Notes: a model not told the origin generated them from the sequence alone. A stretch of DNA of 64,000 nt from Cervus elaphus (GCF_910594005.1 NC_057823.1:57844015-57908014), one strand, 5' to 3'; shown: positions 10,046 to 21,539, numbered from the stretch's first letter. Translations and numbers: made by a program.

Positions 10046-11058
10046 TAAATCTGCAGCCTGTCTGTGATAAGCTGGGCCATAGGAAGATGCAGCCTTAAAT
10101 CATTAAGCATGATGCAAATGGAAGTCAAATTATGAATAATTGCTCTTTCTCTGTAGAGAAGATGGAAACAAAAGTGGAGTTGCAATATCTGCACAGCAAG
10201 TGGGTTTAGAGTCACTAATAGACTCCCCTCCTCTCGATCCTGCTGCAGTTCATTATCACACTGTCTTCCAATTAAGTCACTGCCACTGCAACTCAAAACA
10301 GTGACTTGGAAAATTGTTTCTTTAGGGCCTGTCTTTTGTCTTCAGTGAAACAGCCCCAAATCCTCACTCCTCCTATGGCTTCCTGATTGTCACCCTCACC
10401 TGATCCTAACCTCAGAGGTAAATTTATAGCTCTGATGGGGCAGCAATGAGAATTCCACAGCAGGGAGCAGTGATCATGAATCTATTAATCAAGGCTGCCA
10501 ATGCAGATTTACATGTCTAAGTAATAAATTATAAAACACACCTAAGAATTAGCAGCTTAATAAAGTTGAGTTTGATGAGAAGCCAAATTGACAAGCTCCT
10601 CCCCCCACATCAAGGCTAATTTTTCACCAGCTGTATGAAGGAAGCTATAAAAATCTCTCTCAAAGGTAACTGCCCATTAGTTGTATCCTCAGAACAACTT
10701 CAAAGTGCTTCTTTCTACTGTTGCATGCTATTTCCCTGCAAACCTCCCACTCACTGTAAACTAGAACTGCCTTCACCTTCTGGAAATTAGTTGGCAGCCA
10801 GTACTGGATGTTTTTCACACCAAAAGACAACAAATTCAGGATTTCTCAGAGAAGCAATCAAGAGAATTTTAGAATGGGCTCCTCTGGCACACTTCCCTCA
10901 CTCCTCTGGGTTTCCATGCACGTAAAGTGCTCAGTTGTTTTAATTATTATATTACTATAAATTACTGGCAATGATAACATGTTACCATATTTCCTCAGTT
11001 CTAACACACACATTTTTTCACATTCCACTTTTCATATTTCACACTGCACCAGTTAAGG
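10046..11058. other. About 1 kb without recognised repeats
   Basis: The longest early stretch without a recognised repeat. It includes an octamer-like atgcaaat at 10114-10121 and CT-rich patches. The minus-strand open frame at 10045-10296 (83 residues) shows no domain. Could be single-copy non-coding DNA, possibly conserved. Confidence 0.45.
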
Positions 11059-11278
11059 TGAGTGTGTGTATGTGTGTGTGCATGCTCGTTCAGTCGTGGC
11101 CAACTCTTTGCAACCCCATGTACCGTAGCCCATCAGGCTCATCTGTCCATGAGATTTCTTAGGCAAGAACCCTGGAATGAATTGCCATTTCCTCCTCTGG
11201 GTGATCTTCTCAGGGACTGAACCCATGTCTCCTGCATTAGCAGGCGGATTTTTTACCACTGAGCCACCTGGCAAGCCC
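11059..11278 (-). mobile_element. Bov-tA SINE with GT-repeat tail
   Basis: GT-repeat at 11059-11080 is the complemented CA tail; body runs cagtcgtggccaactctttg to accactgagccacctggca. Confidence 0.93.
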
Positions 11279-11324
11279 TACTAATCAGGGCTTATCTTGC
11301 CTATTGGTCTTTGGTATAATAATA

Positions 11325-11402
11325 TGGGGTTGGCAAGAAAGTCCATTCAGCTTTTTCCATACCAACATATAGAAAAATCCAAATAAACTTTAGCCAACTC
11401 TG
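11325..11402. mobile_element. Mariner-type miniature element (78 bp)
   Basis: Begins tggggttggcaagaaagtcc and ends as its imperfect reverse complement (aactttagccaactctg). TA dinucleotides flank it (11323-11324, 11403-11404), the signature of Tc1/mariner insertion. Too short to encode transposase. It resembles the ruminant mariner miniature with ttgggttggccaaaaagttc ends. Confidence 0.85.
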
Positions 11403-11404
11403 TA

Positions 11405-11829
11405 TTATAACTATTTAATACTATGCAATGCTGCTTCCTTTCTTCCCCCTGAAAATCAGCAGTACATATTAAAGCTATGGCATCCTGAAATTGAGGAAAT
11501 GTGATACAAACTTGAGAATATGATAGTTAAGGACTCCTTCACTGCAAGTAAAGGAATCCAATTCTGGCTAACTTCGTAGAAAAAAATCAGTATGAGAATG
11601 AATTCCTATTGAATTACTGGCTAGGATAGAGAACTCAGATCCAGAATGGAGCAATAAACTATTTACTGTGTAGACAGCTACTTCTCTGTCTCATGAAAGA
11701 GCTGTTGTGGAATCAAGTGATGAACTTGTGGGAATTGTTTCTTTCCTGTCTCTCTGCCGGGGATTCAGGAAGAAAGAGCCCACGTGGCTGACCGAGGTCC
11801 TGTGGCTGCACTGATATGGGGTTAGAAGC
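11405..11829. other. No recognised feature
   Basis: No gene or repeat recognised. Confidence 0.4.
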
Positions 11830-11990
11830 TCTTAACAGCCCAGTGGGATAAGAATGATAAATGTTATCATCTTCATTTTCTGTAGGAGGAAACAGAGGTC
11901 CAGATAGGCTATGTGACTTAGTTTATTATCTGGTATGTGGCACAGTAGGACTGGAACCTGAGCACTGACTCACAGTATAACAAGTTTAGA
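11830..11990 (-). mobile_element. MIR SINE relic
   Basis: Reverse-strand landmarks: atcatcttcattttctgtag, gaggaaacagaggtccagat, gtaggactggaacctgagca. Confidence 0.65.
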
Positions 11991-12735
11991 TTATACTAAC
12001 TAAATTGAAGACCAACACAACTAGGGTTAAAAATGAAAGAAAAAGGAAACTTTCCCTATTGTAATCCTTGCTAATGCCTTAGGGGAAAAAATCTTCATCC
12101 ACAAATTTTATCGGCCTAAGAAATAGCCTTATCCCCATGTGCCTGTTTTAAGATCACAGGGGAAACTTGTTTGGGAGACAGAACCGAATTCCCCTTGCTG
12201 GGTGATTTTTGATGGGAAATTTCACTCTTCTGGGCTCCCCTTCCTCGGTTGTGAAGTGTGTGAATATTTTCCTTGACTACCTCCCAGATTTATAGAGGAG
12301 GCGAGATGTAAGAATAGAGGTGTAAGTTCCTCAAAAAGCTCTAAAGCTCTTTAGCTGTAAGCCTGAATCACCATTTGCTGGTCTGCTAAGTACAGAATTA
12401 CAATTTTGTGGGGCACAGTTTAGATTTTCATTAATCTATTTTTTTTCAAAGCATGGTTTCTTTAGAATTTGACCTACTTTTTTTTTTTCCTAAGAACCTA
12501 GGATAACACATATGAGTTCATTAGTACAAAACGAAAGATTTTCATTCACAGCAACCAACTGCCTATGCGAAATGGTAAAATTCAAACTTCTGTAACTCTG
12601 CGTACCTCTTTGTATACTGTAAGTTCTACCATAAGTGTGACATGGACTTGGTACACAGTGAATGTTAAGGATTTGAGGGAATTAACTGAGAGTTGATTTC
12701 AAGTGAAGCCATTGCCTGGGATCCTTTAAAGAGTG
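11991..12735. other. No recognised feature
   Basis: No gene or repeat recognised; T-runs at 12429-12436 and 12478-12488. Confidence 0.4.
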
Positions 12736-12744
12736 CCATCCTTT

Positions 12745-12859
12745 TTCTCTTTAGCTGCAACTTGGCTTACAGGCTTTTAGTTCACCGACCACGGATTGAA
12801 CTCAGGCTCCCTGCAGTAAAAGCATGGAATCCTGACCGCTGGACCACTAGGGAATCTCC
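12745..12859 (-). mobile_element. CHR-type tRNA SINE
   Basis: Reverse-strand head: gaccgctggaccactaggga and ccacggattgaactcaggct. TSDs CCATCCTTT at 12736-12744 and 12860-12868 fix the boundaries. Confidence 0.85.
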
Positions 12860-12904
12860 CCATCCTTTACAAAGAAAAGGATGCTTTACAACTACTAAAT
12901 AAGC

Positions 12905-13110
12905 AAAGAACATGGGTTTTGTAGCCAGGCTGATGTGGGTTCGAGTCCTAACACAGGCTCATGATGGCCCTTTAATCTAGAGTCAGTTACACAAGCATTC
13001 TAACCTTCTTTTCCCCCACACATAAATTAGGAATTAAAATACATATTTCACAGAATTATTACAACACTCAGAGATAATATATGTAAAATGTCTGGCATTT
13101 ACTATATACC
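12905..13110 (+). mobile_element. MIR SINE relic
   Basis: Contains tgggttttgtagccaggctg, tgggttcgagtcctaacaca and, downstream, acagaattattacaacactc and tgtaaaatgtctggcattta in MIR order. Confidence 0.75.
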
Positions 13111-13197
13111 TAGGATCCCAAGTCAATAGTCTTCACCATCATCCCATTATTGTTATTACATGGATGATATCATTTAATCTTTACAATATTAAGAAAT

Positions 13198-13317
13198 GGG
13201 CTTCCCAGATGGTCCTAGTGGTAAAAACCCACCTGCCAATGGAGGAGACAAATGCAGCTTCGATTCCTGGGTTGGGAAGATCCCCTGGAGGAGGGCATGG
13301 CAACTCACTTCAGTATT
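13198..13317 (+). mobile_element. Bov-tA SINE, 3'-truncated
   Basis: Head gggcttcccagatggtccta through ggcaactcacttcagtattg; the rest of the element is missing, suggesting deletion. Confidence 0.9.
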
Positions 13318-13599
13318 GACTTAGTGCTTTGCGATAGGCGTGGAAACTGAGTTTTAAATCACTGAGGATTTAAACTGAGAATTTAAATCACTTGCTCAGT
13401 GTCAAACAATCCATAAACAGTGTACTTTGTATTTGCATAAAGGTCTGTCAGAGCCCACACCCTTAATACTGAACTGTGCTATCATCATTACAGCTACTAT
13501 TATTGCATTTTTCATTATCTTTATTATTGGATATAACAAAAGACAGTTGCGCGTAAAATTTGAAAAGCACACAATGCAATAGCTATCTTTCTGAATGGC

Positions 13600-13810
13600 A
13601 CTCAGTGGTGTGGGAAAGCAGCAGGATACTGGATTAAGAGGAGCTAGGTTTTAGTTTATGTCTACATCTTCCAAGTCACGCGACCTTAGATAAGTCTTCC
13701 ACTGAGATTTGACTTCCTCATCTGTAAAATGAGCTTGATAATAACCACCCCAGGGCACAGCTTCAAAAATCAAACATTAACATGTATATGACAATATTTT
13801 ATACAGTATA
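13600..13810 (+). mobile_element. MIR SINE relic
   Basis: Contains gcgaccttagataagtcttc, gacttcctcatctgtaaaat and gagcttgataataaccaccc in MIR order. Confidence 0.75.
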
Positions 13811-14140
13811 AAATACAATATGAGCATATTTGTGTCAATTCTGTTAGTTTTACCACCATCACCAGAGGCCAAGTCATAGGTAGGTGCACAAAAACTACCT
13901 TAGTTTGTAATAGAAAGTCAGGGAAAATGTTTCTGGCTCCACTAAGGATAAAACCTACCCCAATCTCACCCCAATGTTAATGGCAAAAAAAAAAAAAAAA
14001 ACCCAAATGTAAAGTGTTGTGCCTGCATGTAGAGGATATGCTTCCAAGACCTATAAGAATATTTTTAAAAATAACAATACAGTAATTAATCTGTCTGCCC
14101 AAGATTAAAGAATATAGAAGTAACAATGTAGGTTGTAGGT

Positions 14141-14365
14141 GTGATGTGTGCATGCATGCGTGTTCAATCATGTCTGACTCTTTGAGATCATATGGATTGT
14201 AGCCTGCCAGGATCCTCTGTCCATGGGATTTTCCAGGCAAGAATATTGGATTGGGTTGCATTTCCATCTCCAGAGGATATTCCTGACCCAGAGATCAAAT
14301 CTGTGTATCCAGTAGGTCTTGCATTGGCAGGCAGATTCTTTACCACTGTGCCACCTGGGAAGCCC
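14141..14365 (-). mobile_element. Bov-tA SINE
   Basis: Reverse-strand copy from a GTGCATGCATG tail through tgtctgactctttgagatca to gccacctgggaagccc. Confidence 0.94.
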
Positions 14366-14408
14366 ATAAAAGCAATGAGTCTTGTGCAATTTTGTTATTA
14401 AAACATTA

Positions 14409-14925
14409 CCTTAATAAAGAAACTGTGGTATATATACACAGTGGAATATTACTCAGCCATAAAAAGGAACAAACGAGTCAGTTGAACTGAGGTGGACAAA
14501 CCTGGAACCTATTACATGGAGTGAAGTAAGTCAGAAAGAGAAAAATAAATATTGTATAGTAATGCATATACATGGAATCTAGAAAAATGGTACCAATGAA
14601 CCTATTTGCAGGGAAAGAATAGAGACGCAGACATAGAGGATGGACTGTGGACACAGTTGGGGAAGGAGAGAGGGGGATGAATTGAGAGAGTAGATTTAAA
14701 TATATACACTACCATGTGTAAAACATATAGGTAGTGGGAAGTTGTTGTATAACCCAGGGAGCTCAATCTGGTGCTCTGTGATGACCTAGAGGGATGGGAT
14801 GGGGGGTGGGATAGGAAGGAGGTTCAGGAAAGAGGGGATATATGTATACTTACGGTTGATTCACATTATTGTATGGCAGAAACCAACACAACTTTAAGGC
14901 AATTATCCTCCAATTAAACAAAATA
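14409..14925 (+). mobile_element. L1 3' end, 5'-truncated
   Basis: Runs from aactgtggtatatatacaca and atattactcagccataaaaa (end of ORF2 region) through gtgaagtaagtcagaaagag to gattcacattattgtatggc and ccaattaaacaaaata. About 515 bases; coding part too short and broken to be functional. Confidence 0.92.
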
Positions 14926-15689
14926 CCCTAAGGTTGACTTTTTACAGTGTTCTCAGAGCTTCAATAGTGCCACTAATTTTCTCTTCCCACTAATTATTTT
15001 ACAAAATTAGGAAAGATAGCTTTGACTGTCCCAAGTATCAACTCCTGAAACTGGATCTTCCTATCAGTGAAAACATCACCACCTCGAAATCTAGAAAATT
15101 AGGGGAGATTTATCAGACCATCATTAACCAGAATGACAGTCATTTGGCAGACCCTACAATTCATTGAAAACTTCTGTGTGGGCGCTTTGTCCTTCAAAAT
15201 CTGTGTTCTGGAGTGATGGGAAAGTCTGATCTATTTATCTTCCTGAGTAAACTGATCATAATTGCCCACATTGGATGATAGAACCCACAAATGGTTAAGG
15301 TCATAGCTGGCTCCTCAAGGTGAGCCTCCTGACCCTAAAGTTATTCTGGGGGTCAATGTGAATATTTATATTCTTTCTAATGAAGTAAGCTGGAGTGTGC
15401 ATGCTACAGATTGGAGCTGTAACAGTGAAGAGCACAATAATCTTGTACTATCCATGACAAGATTCTCTGCGAGGAAGTGATGATAATTAATGGAATATCC
15501 TATGTATTCCTATTGGTGTGAGATGCACAGATCCACAGTATATAAAATATCTTTATGTATATTAAATGAAGCATCTAGTAAACCAATAAGTCTGCAATTT
15601 ATGGAAACTAAAATAACATTCTCCTGGAATTTAGAAAGACTATTCTCTGGGTCCCACCACATAGGACCATAGGATTCAGTAGAGTCACC
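14926..15689. other. No recognised feature
   Basis: Single-copy-looking; the overlapping frames near 15490-15734 are short and unsupported. Confidence 0.45.
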
Positions 15690-15830
15690 AAATGATAAGC
15701 TACCTGAGGGTAGGGCTAGGTCCCTGTTGCTCAACAGTCCATCTCAGGTGCTTAGTACAGCACAGGGCATATACCGCAGGAACTCTATAAATATTGTTGG
15801 GTGGATGGAAGGATGGATGAATAAATGATG
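15690..15830 (+). mobile_element. L2 LINE 3' end
   Basis: Contains gagggtagggctaggtccct, cttagtacagcacagggcat and aactctataaatattgttgg with a ggatggatgaataaatga tail, the L2 terminal order. Confidence 0.75.
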
Positions 15831-16203
15831 TCACTAAATGTAACTTAGCTGGCCAAAATCAGAGGCCAACATTTGGAATGATCTTCTTGAGAAAGAAACT
15901 CTTCCCCAGTTGCTTTATTTCACATTAGTTTTATCCAAGTACATTACCAGGGCCCAGAAAATATTGTAAGCTCATAAGATTTCCACTTGATTTATGAAAC
16001 TGAAAAAAGAAGTACCACAAGCACCCACTTTGATCTGAGTCTCTATTTCAGTCCTTCTCTCCAAATCCCAACTTCACACAGCTACGTCTACATCACAAGA
16101 TCCCGTTCTCATGTCCAGTTCTTGCTACATGGATCCACTGTATCTAGTTTTTTTTTTTCAAGGCAATACAAATTTTTGAGCAAACTTCAAAACTCCAAAT
16201 TCA

Positions 16204-16412
16204 GTTACCATATACACACTACTATATATAAAATAGATAACAAATAAGGACCTTATGTTTAGCACAGGGAACTCTACTCAATACTCTAATGGTCTATATG
16301 GGGAAAGACTCTAAAAATGATTGGTATACATATATCTGATTCACTTTGCTCTACATCTGAAACTAACACAACACTGTAAATCAACTATACTCTAATAAAA
16401 TTTTTAAAAAAC
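16204..16412 (+). mobile_element. L1 3' end, short
   Basis: Landmarks tagcacagggaactctactc, ctgattcactttgctctaca and ctctaataaaatttttaaaa. TSDs CTCCAAA(T/C)TCA at 16193-16203 and 16413-16423 (one mismatch). Confidence 0.9.
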
Positions 16413-16423
16413 CTCCAAACTCA

Positions 16424-16864
16424 AGTTAAAACTTGAAAAGACATGACCAAGATGTTTTCAGAGTTTAGATGAAATATATAAGAACAGAATTTAGGAGCAA
16501 GCCATTATTTTTTGTTTGAAAAAAAGTAATATTAACCCAACTATCCCAGCTTAAGTTAGTATCAGTCATCAAATCCCTCATTAAAGTTCAGACTCTGTAA
16601 TTAAATTGAAACAGATATTATGATCTATAGAGTTTACCCATAATTAATACTATTTTGCTAATACATTAATGTGTGAATAATATTCAGCAGGTCTTTCATC
16701 TGTGTGGAATGTTTATGATCATTAAAAGTAATTATTTGCCATCAGGTATACACCAGAGCAGATAAATTATATTTAAGTGCTGATACTCTGGGTCTCAAAG
16801 CCAATCCACGCCTTCCCTATATCCAGGAATACTTATGGAAGTTTTCCTAAACAACCAGGTAATT
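16424..16864. other. AT-rich unassigned block with many TAAT cores
   Basis: No repeat recognised. Homeodomain-like ATTA/TAAT cores recur at 16601-16745, e.g. ctgtaattaaattg and agtaattatttgcc. Possibly a conserved non-coding element; this is inference only. Confidence 0.35.
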
Positions 16865-17035
16865 CCTAAACCTTTGTGTACAGGTGATTCCCCAAGAGAG
16901 TTGGTTAAAATGCAAATTCTAGGACTCTAATCAAAGAGCCCAGTTTAGAATTCCTAAGCAAAAGGAGCATGAGAATTTTCATTTTAAATAATAATCCCAA
17001 CTGATTCTGATGTATGAGGGAAAAGTCTAAACGTG
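16865..17035. mobile_element. hAT-Charlie-like relic
   Basis: gttaaaatgcaaattctagg and aactgattctgatgtatgag, separated by a decayed middle, match the general plan of short mammalian hAT-Charlie elements. Confidence 0.5.
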
Positions 17036-17600
17036 GATTTATTCTTAAGCCACACATTTATTCTAGTCATAATTTGGGAAGACAATAAATTCTAAAATGT
17101 TCCAAAATTATAGTTGTAAAATTATGGAGATAATTAATATGGGACATGTGTAAAGGGGATAGAAAAAGAGCTTGGGAGAATGAACTGTTCCTTTTCAAAG
17201 GGCATGAGACTTACATAATTTTTAAAAGAACAAAACACTTTGAATGGAGAGATCTTGCCTCTATTTTCATTTCCAAAGTTGTGTTTTATTTGGGATTGGG
17301 TAGAAGATTCTACCCATCAGAAGATTATAAAGAAATGGCAGAAAAAAAAATCAAGAAAATAACTGGTATAAGATACAAAGTAGAACACGGGGTCTGAAAA
17401 AGAGTTTATTAGTAATAAATATTTGTTGAATAAGATGAATAAATGTCTTAGTGAATAATTATAGCACCACATAGGAAGAAATATTGATGTATTTTTACAG
17501 ACATCAGACTTTTCAATTTAAAAAAGGTTTCTTGTAACATAATTCTGGGGCCCATTCTATAAAGTGGTGTGAAGCTTGATGATGGTGTTTTTGTAAGTTT
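17036..17600. other. No recognised feature
   Basis: The 83-residue plus-strand frame at 17146-17397 shows no known domain and sits in AT-rich DNA. Confidence 0.4.
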
Positions 17601-17890
17601 TTAGTCGGTATATCTTTTCATTCCAAGTGGCAGAAACTCTGGTTCAAAGAGGCTTTAGTGTGAAAAACTAGAGAATTATAAAAGTGGGAAGACCAAGAAT
17701 GGGTATTTTTACTTCAGGTCCAGCTGGATCCAGAGCACAAAATTGTTTGGCTTTTTCCCCACAAAATAGTTTTCTCATCCCCATCCTCTATGTTCCTCTG
17801 CGCTTACTCCATCCTCACGCTAGCTCTCCCCTTACAGTGACAAGAGAGCTGTCCTGAGTTCCAATTCCACATCCCGTGCTACCAGTAATT
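17601..17890. repeat. Ancient interspersed repeat, family unresolved
   Basis: Order 'caagtggcagaaactctggt', 'caggtccagctggatccaga', 'ctctccccttacagtgac' resembles a widespread old mammalian repeat also seen in this window around 45800-46160 and 61660-61800. I cannot name it safely. Confidence 0.35.
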
Positions 17891-18595
17891 TTACCAGTTA
17901 AAAGAAAAGAGAGGACTTTTAGGACAGTAGCTCAAGCAAATTTTCACCCAAATGAGTTCTGATTAGACCCTATTAACATGACTTAGGCCACATTCCTGTC
18001 ACGGAATCAACCACTGTGGCCAAGGGCACATTCTTCCGCTTGAAACGTACCTACCTCTGGACTTGAAGCATGGCTAGCCACACCCAAACCACATGGACTG
18101 AGAATGGAGGAATGACAATTCTCAAAGGAAAAATAAGGTGCTATTACCAGCATGAGAAATTTACTATGTAAAAGTCTACAAGAGATAATGTCAAACTGAA
18201 GTCCTTCTGAATGAACCAAGAGAAATGAACTTCAAGGGAAAATTCATGCAAGAGCAAGTGTATTCATTATGGCATTCCTGAGTCAGAGGTAGGTATAAAT
18301 ACCTTTGTAGTTAAGAAGGAGGAGAAAAAGAAGGGTGGTGGGGGGAAGAGATAGGGCAGAGATAATGACCTTGCTGACAATTGTGACAAAATCATCTTGA
18401 GACATGAAGGTAAGAACATTCAGTTTGGGACACTGAAATAGGGTACAGTGTCATAGAATTTTAGGGCTAGAAGGACTTGAAAGACCACCTCATCTAACTA
18501 AGTGGGTTGCAAATGAAAAAACAAAACACCTCAGGATTTGGCTCCTTCTACATGTCCATGTCCATCTCTCACCATTTAACCCATCATTTTACTTT
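17891..18595. other. No firmly recognised feature
   Basis: Contains 'atagaattttagggctagaa' near 18456, reminiscent of an old mammalian repeat, otherwise nothing. Confidence 0.35.
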
Positions 18596-18730
18596 CTATC
18601 CCTGGAGAAGGAAATGGCAACCCACTCCAAGTATTCTTGCCTGGGAAAACCCATGGACATAGGAATCTGGCGGTCTACAGTCCATGAAGTCGCCAAGAGT
18701 TGGACATGACTGAGCATGCACACACGTACA
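18596..18730 (+). mobile_element. Bov-tA SINE, 5'-truncated
   Basis: Starts mid-element at cctggagaaggaaatggcaa and runs to gacatgactgagcatgcaca; the tRNA-like head is absent. Confidence 0.9.
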
Positions 18731-18732
18731 TC

Positions 18733-18895
18733 TTGTCCAGTGCAGTAGCCATTTGGCCATATAGCACTTGAAATGTGGCTAGGTCAAATTGAGATGTACT
18801 CTAAGTACAAAATACACAAGGAACTTCAAAGACAGTATAAAAAATTATGTAAAATGTCTCATTAACATTTTCTATTGATTGCTCATTGAAATGAT
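18733..18895. mobile_element. Ancient DNA transposon relic, left half
   Basis: Contains atagcacttgaaatgtggct and tgtctcattaacattttcta, recalling a mammalian hAT-type element with a 'gtccagtgcagtagccat' terminus. The right half resumes at 20748, after the BovB insertion. Confidence 0.55.
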
Positions 18896-18906
18896 ATCTG
18901 GGGGAT

Positions 18907-20736
18907 TCAGTTCAGTTCAGTTCAGTCGCTCAGTCATGTCTGACTCTACAACCCCATGAATCGTAGCACGCCAGGCCTCCCTGTCCATCACCAACTCCCA
19001 GAGTTTACTCAAACTCATGTCCAGTGAGTCGGTGATGCCATCCAACCATCTCATCCTCTGTCGTCCCCTTCTCCTCCTGCCCTCAATCTTTCCCAGCATC
19101 AGGGTCTTTTCAAATGAGTCAGCTCTTCACATCAGGTGGCCAAAGTATGGGAGTTTCAGTTTCAGCATCGGTCATTCCAGTGAACACCCAAGATTGATCT
19201 CCTTTAGGATGGACTGGTTGGACCTCCTTGCAGTTCAAGGGACTCTCAAGAGTCTTCTCCAACACCACAGATCAAAAGCATCAATTCTTTGGTGCTCAAC
19301 TTTCTTTATAGTCCAACTCTCACATCCATACATGGCCACTGGAAAAACCATAGCCTTGACTAGATGGACCTTTGTTGACAAAGTAATGTCTCTGCTTTTT
19401 AATATGCTGTTTATGTTGGTCATAACTTTCCTTCCAAGGAGTAAGTGTCTTTTAATTTCATGGCTGCAATCACCATCTGCAGTGATTTTGGAGCCCAAAA
19501 AAATAAAGTGGTGGGACTGGATGCCATGATCTTAGTTTTCTGAATATTGAGCTTTAAGCCAACTTTTTCACTCTCCTCTTTCACTTTCATCAAGACGATC
19601 TTTACTTCTTCTTCACTTTCTGCCATAAGGGTGGTATCATCTGCATATCTGAGGTTCTTGATATTTCTCCCGGCAATCTTGATTCCAGCTTGTGCTTCTT
19701 CCAGCCCGGCATTTCTCATGATGTACTCTGCATATAAGCTAAATAAGCAGGTGACAATATACAGCCTTGATGTACTCCTTTTCCTATTTGGAACCAGTCT
19801 GTTGTTTCATGTCCGGTTCTAACTGTTACTTCCTGACCTGCATACAGGTTTCTCAAGAGGCAGGTCAGGTGATCTGGTATTCCCATCTCTTTCAGAATTT
19901 TCCAGTTTATTGTGATACATACAGTCAAAAGCTTTGGCATAGCCAATAAAGCAGAAACAGATGTTTTTCTGGAACTCACTTGCTTTTTCGATGATCCAGA
20001 GGATGTTGGCAATTTGATCTTTGGTTCCTCTGCCTTTTCTAAAATCAGCTTGAACATCTGGAAGTTCACATATTGCTGAAGCCTGGCTTGGAGAATTTTG
20101 AGCATTACTTTACTAGCATGTGAGATGAGTGCAATTGTGTGGTAGTTTGAGCATTCTGAAGGGAAGTGAAAAGCAAAGGAGGAAAGGAAAGATAAACCCA
20201 TTTGAATGCAGAGTTCCAAAGAATAGCAAGGAGAGATAAGAAAGCCTTCCTCAGTGATCAATGCAAAGAAATAGAGGAAAACAATAGAATGGGAAAGACC
20301 AGAGATCTCTTCAAGAAAATAAGAGATATCAAGGGAACATTTCATGCAAAGATGGGCACAATAAAGGACAGAAATGGTATAGACCTAACAGAAGCAGAAG
20401 ATATTAAGAAGAGGTGGCAAGAATACACAGAAGAACTGTACAAAAAAGATCTTCACAACCCAAATAATCACAATGGTGTGATCACTCACCTAGAGCTAGA
20501 CATTCTGGAATGTGAAGTCAAGTGGGCGTTAGGAAGCATCACTATGAGCAAAGCTAGTGGAGATTATGGAATTCCAGCTGAGCTATTTCAAATCCTGAAA
20601 GATGACGCTATGAAAGTGCTTCACTCAATATGCCAGCAAATTTGGAAAACTCAGCAGTGGCCACAGGACTGGAAAAGTCAGTCTTCAGTCCAATCCCAAA
20701 GAAAGGCAAAGCCGAAGAATGCTCAAACTACCACAC
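18907..20736 (-). mobile_element. BovB LINE with inverted 5' segment
   Basis: The 3' segment (18907-20157) is on the minus strand, ending in the (GTTCA)n-type tail at 18907-18930. The 5' segment (20158-20736) is on the plus strand. Perfect 11-bp TSDs ATCTGGGGGAT (18896-18906 and 20737-20747) enclose both, so they came in as one event. About 20 bases (gaatgctcaaactaccacac) occur at both breakpoints. This is the expected product of twin priming during target-primed reverse transcription. Confidence 0.93.
18917..20157 (-). pseudogene. BovB reverse transcriptase remnant (C-terminal part)
   Basis: Conceptual minus-strand product reads RT palm to the C-terminal region. The catalytic-type YADD motif is intact within NLRYADDTTLMAESE (about 19640-19654). 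Frame changes split it into three blocks (19716-20345, 19420-19719, 19235-19498), and about 45 bases are missing near 19510. RT would copy LINE RNA at the nick; this copy cannot make a full protein. Confidence 0.85.
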
Positions 20737-20759
20737 ATCTGGGGGATATATTGTACTAA
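20202..20759 (+). pseudogene. BovB inverted 5' segment, pre-RT/RT finger region
   Basis: A 185-residue open frame on the plus strand reads BovB motifs (ARRDKKAFLSDQCKEIEENN, MSKASGDYGIPAELF). It lies upstream of the RT palm in the family's protein and is inverted relative to the rest of this copy. It runs a few codons past the TSD before stopping, so its last residues are host sequence. Confidence 0.85.
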
Positions 20760-20905
20760 ATGAAATATATTATTAAAATTCATTTGAGCAACATTTTTTT
20801 TCTTTTTTAATGTGACTATTACAAAAATTTTAACTATATCATATTTACTTATATAGCTCTTATTTGTGGCTTGTGATAGGTTTTTATGGATCGCCACTTT
20901 TCTAT
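20748..20905. mobile_element. Ancient DNA transposon relic, right half
   Basis: Continuation of the relic at 18733-18895: atgaaatatattattaaaat, ttttttaatgtgactattac and atagctcttatttgtggctt. Confidence 0.5.
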
Positions 20906-21539
20906 CCATACACTCTTTCACTGGCTACAGCATTTGTTGGGTGGCAGGGAAATGGAATAACATCCTCCAAACTGAGAAAGAACTTTGCGACTGACACATG
21001 ACACAGGCAACTCCATAAATTGCAGCTATGAAGTTTACTGTGAATTCTTACCTATGGACAGGGTTAGGTAGACAGAAATCGGAAGCATTTGTAGCTGCAT
21101 TCTGTACTCTAAAAGGGGTATGGGTGGAGATAGCATTTAAAGGGACTGAAGCTAAGAAGAGAATAAGACTACCAAGTGAGAAGCACATTTACACCGATGG
21201 AAATCAGGGTGCAGCACCCTTCTACCCCAGGTTGCGGGGTTGGGGGGGGGGCTGTCTCATGAACACTAACTGTCTGTGTCAGCATAATACATTCTTTCAT
21301 TTTTCATAGCAGATAAAGGCAAGAGTAAAAGCTGAAAAGAATTTATCTGACTTAGGCACATTCCTCGTGGGCCCAGTCACATAGAAGGTAGAGAGAGTAG
21401 GACTTTGGGACTGAGATGAAGCTCGCAAAATGGAGTCAGTGTGGTTCAGCTATACAAACATGCCCTCTTCTTTCTAAATTCCCAGCCAATGCACATATTG
21501 TTACCATCAGCTAGAATGACTCTACCCTCCTGAGCATCC
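20906..21539. other. No recognised feature; G-run at 21236-21251
   Basis: A plus-strand frame of 93 residues (21028-21309) crosses a G10 run and has no recognisable domain. Confidence 0.4.
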
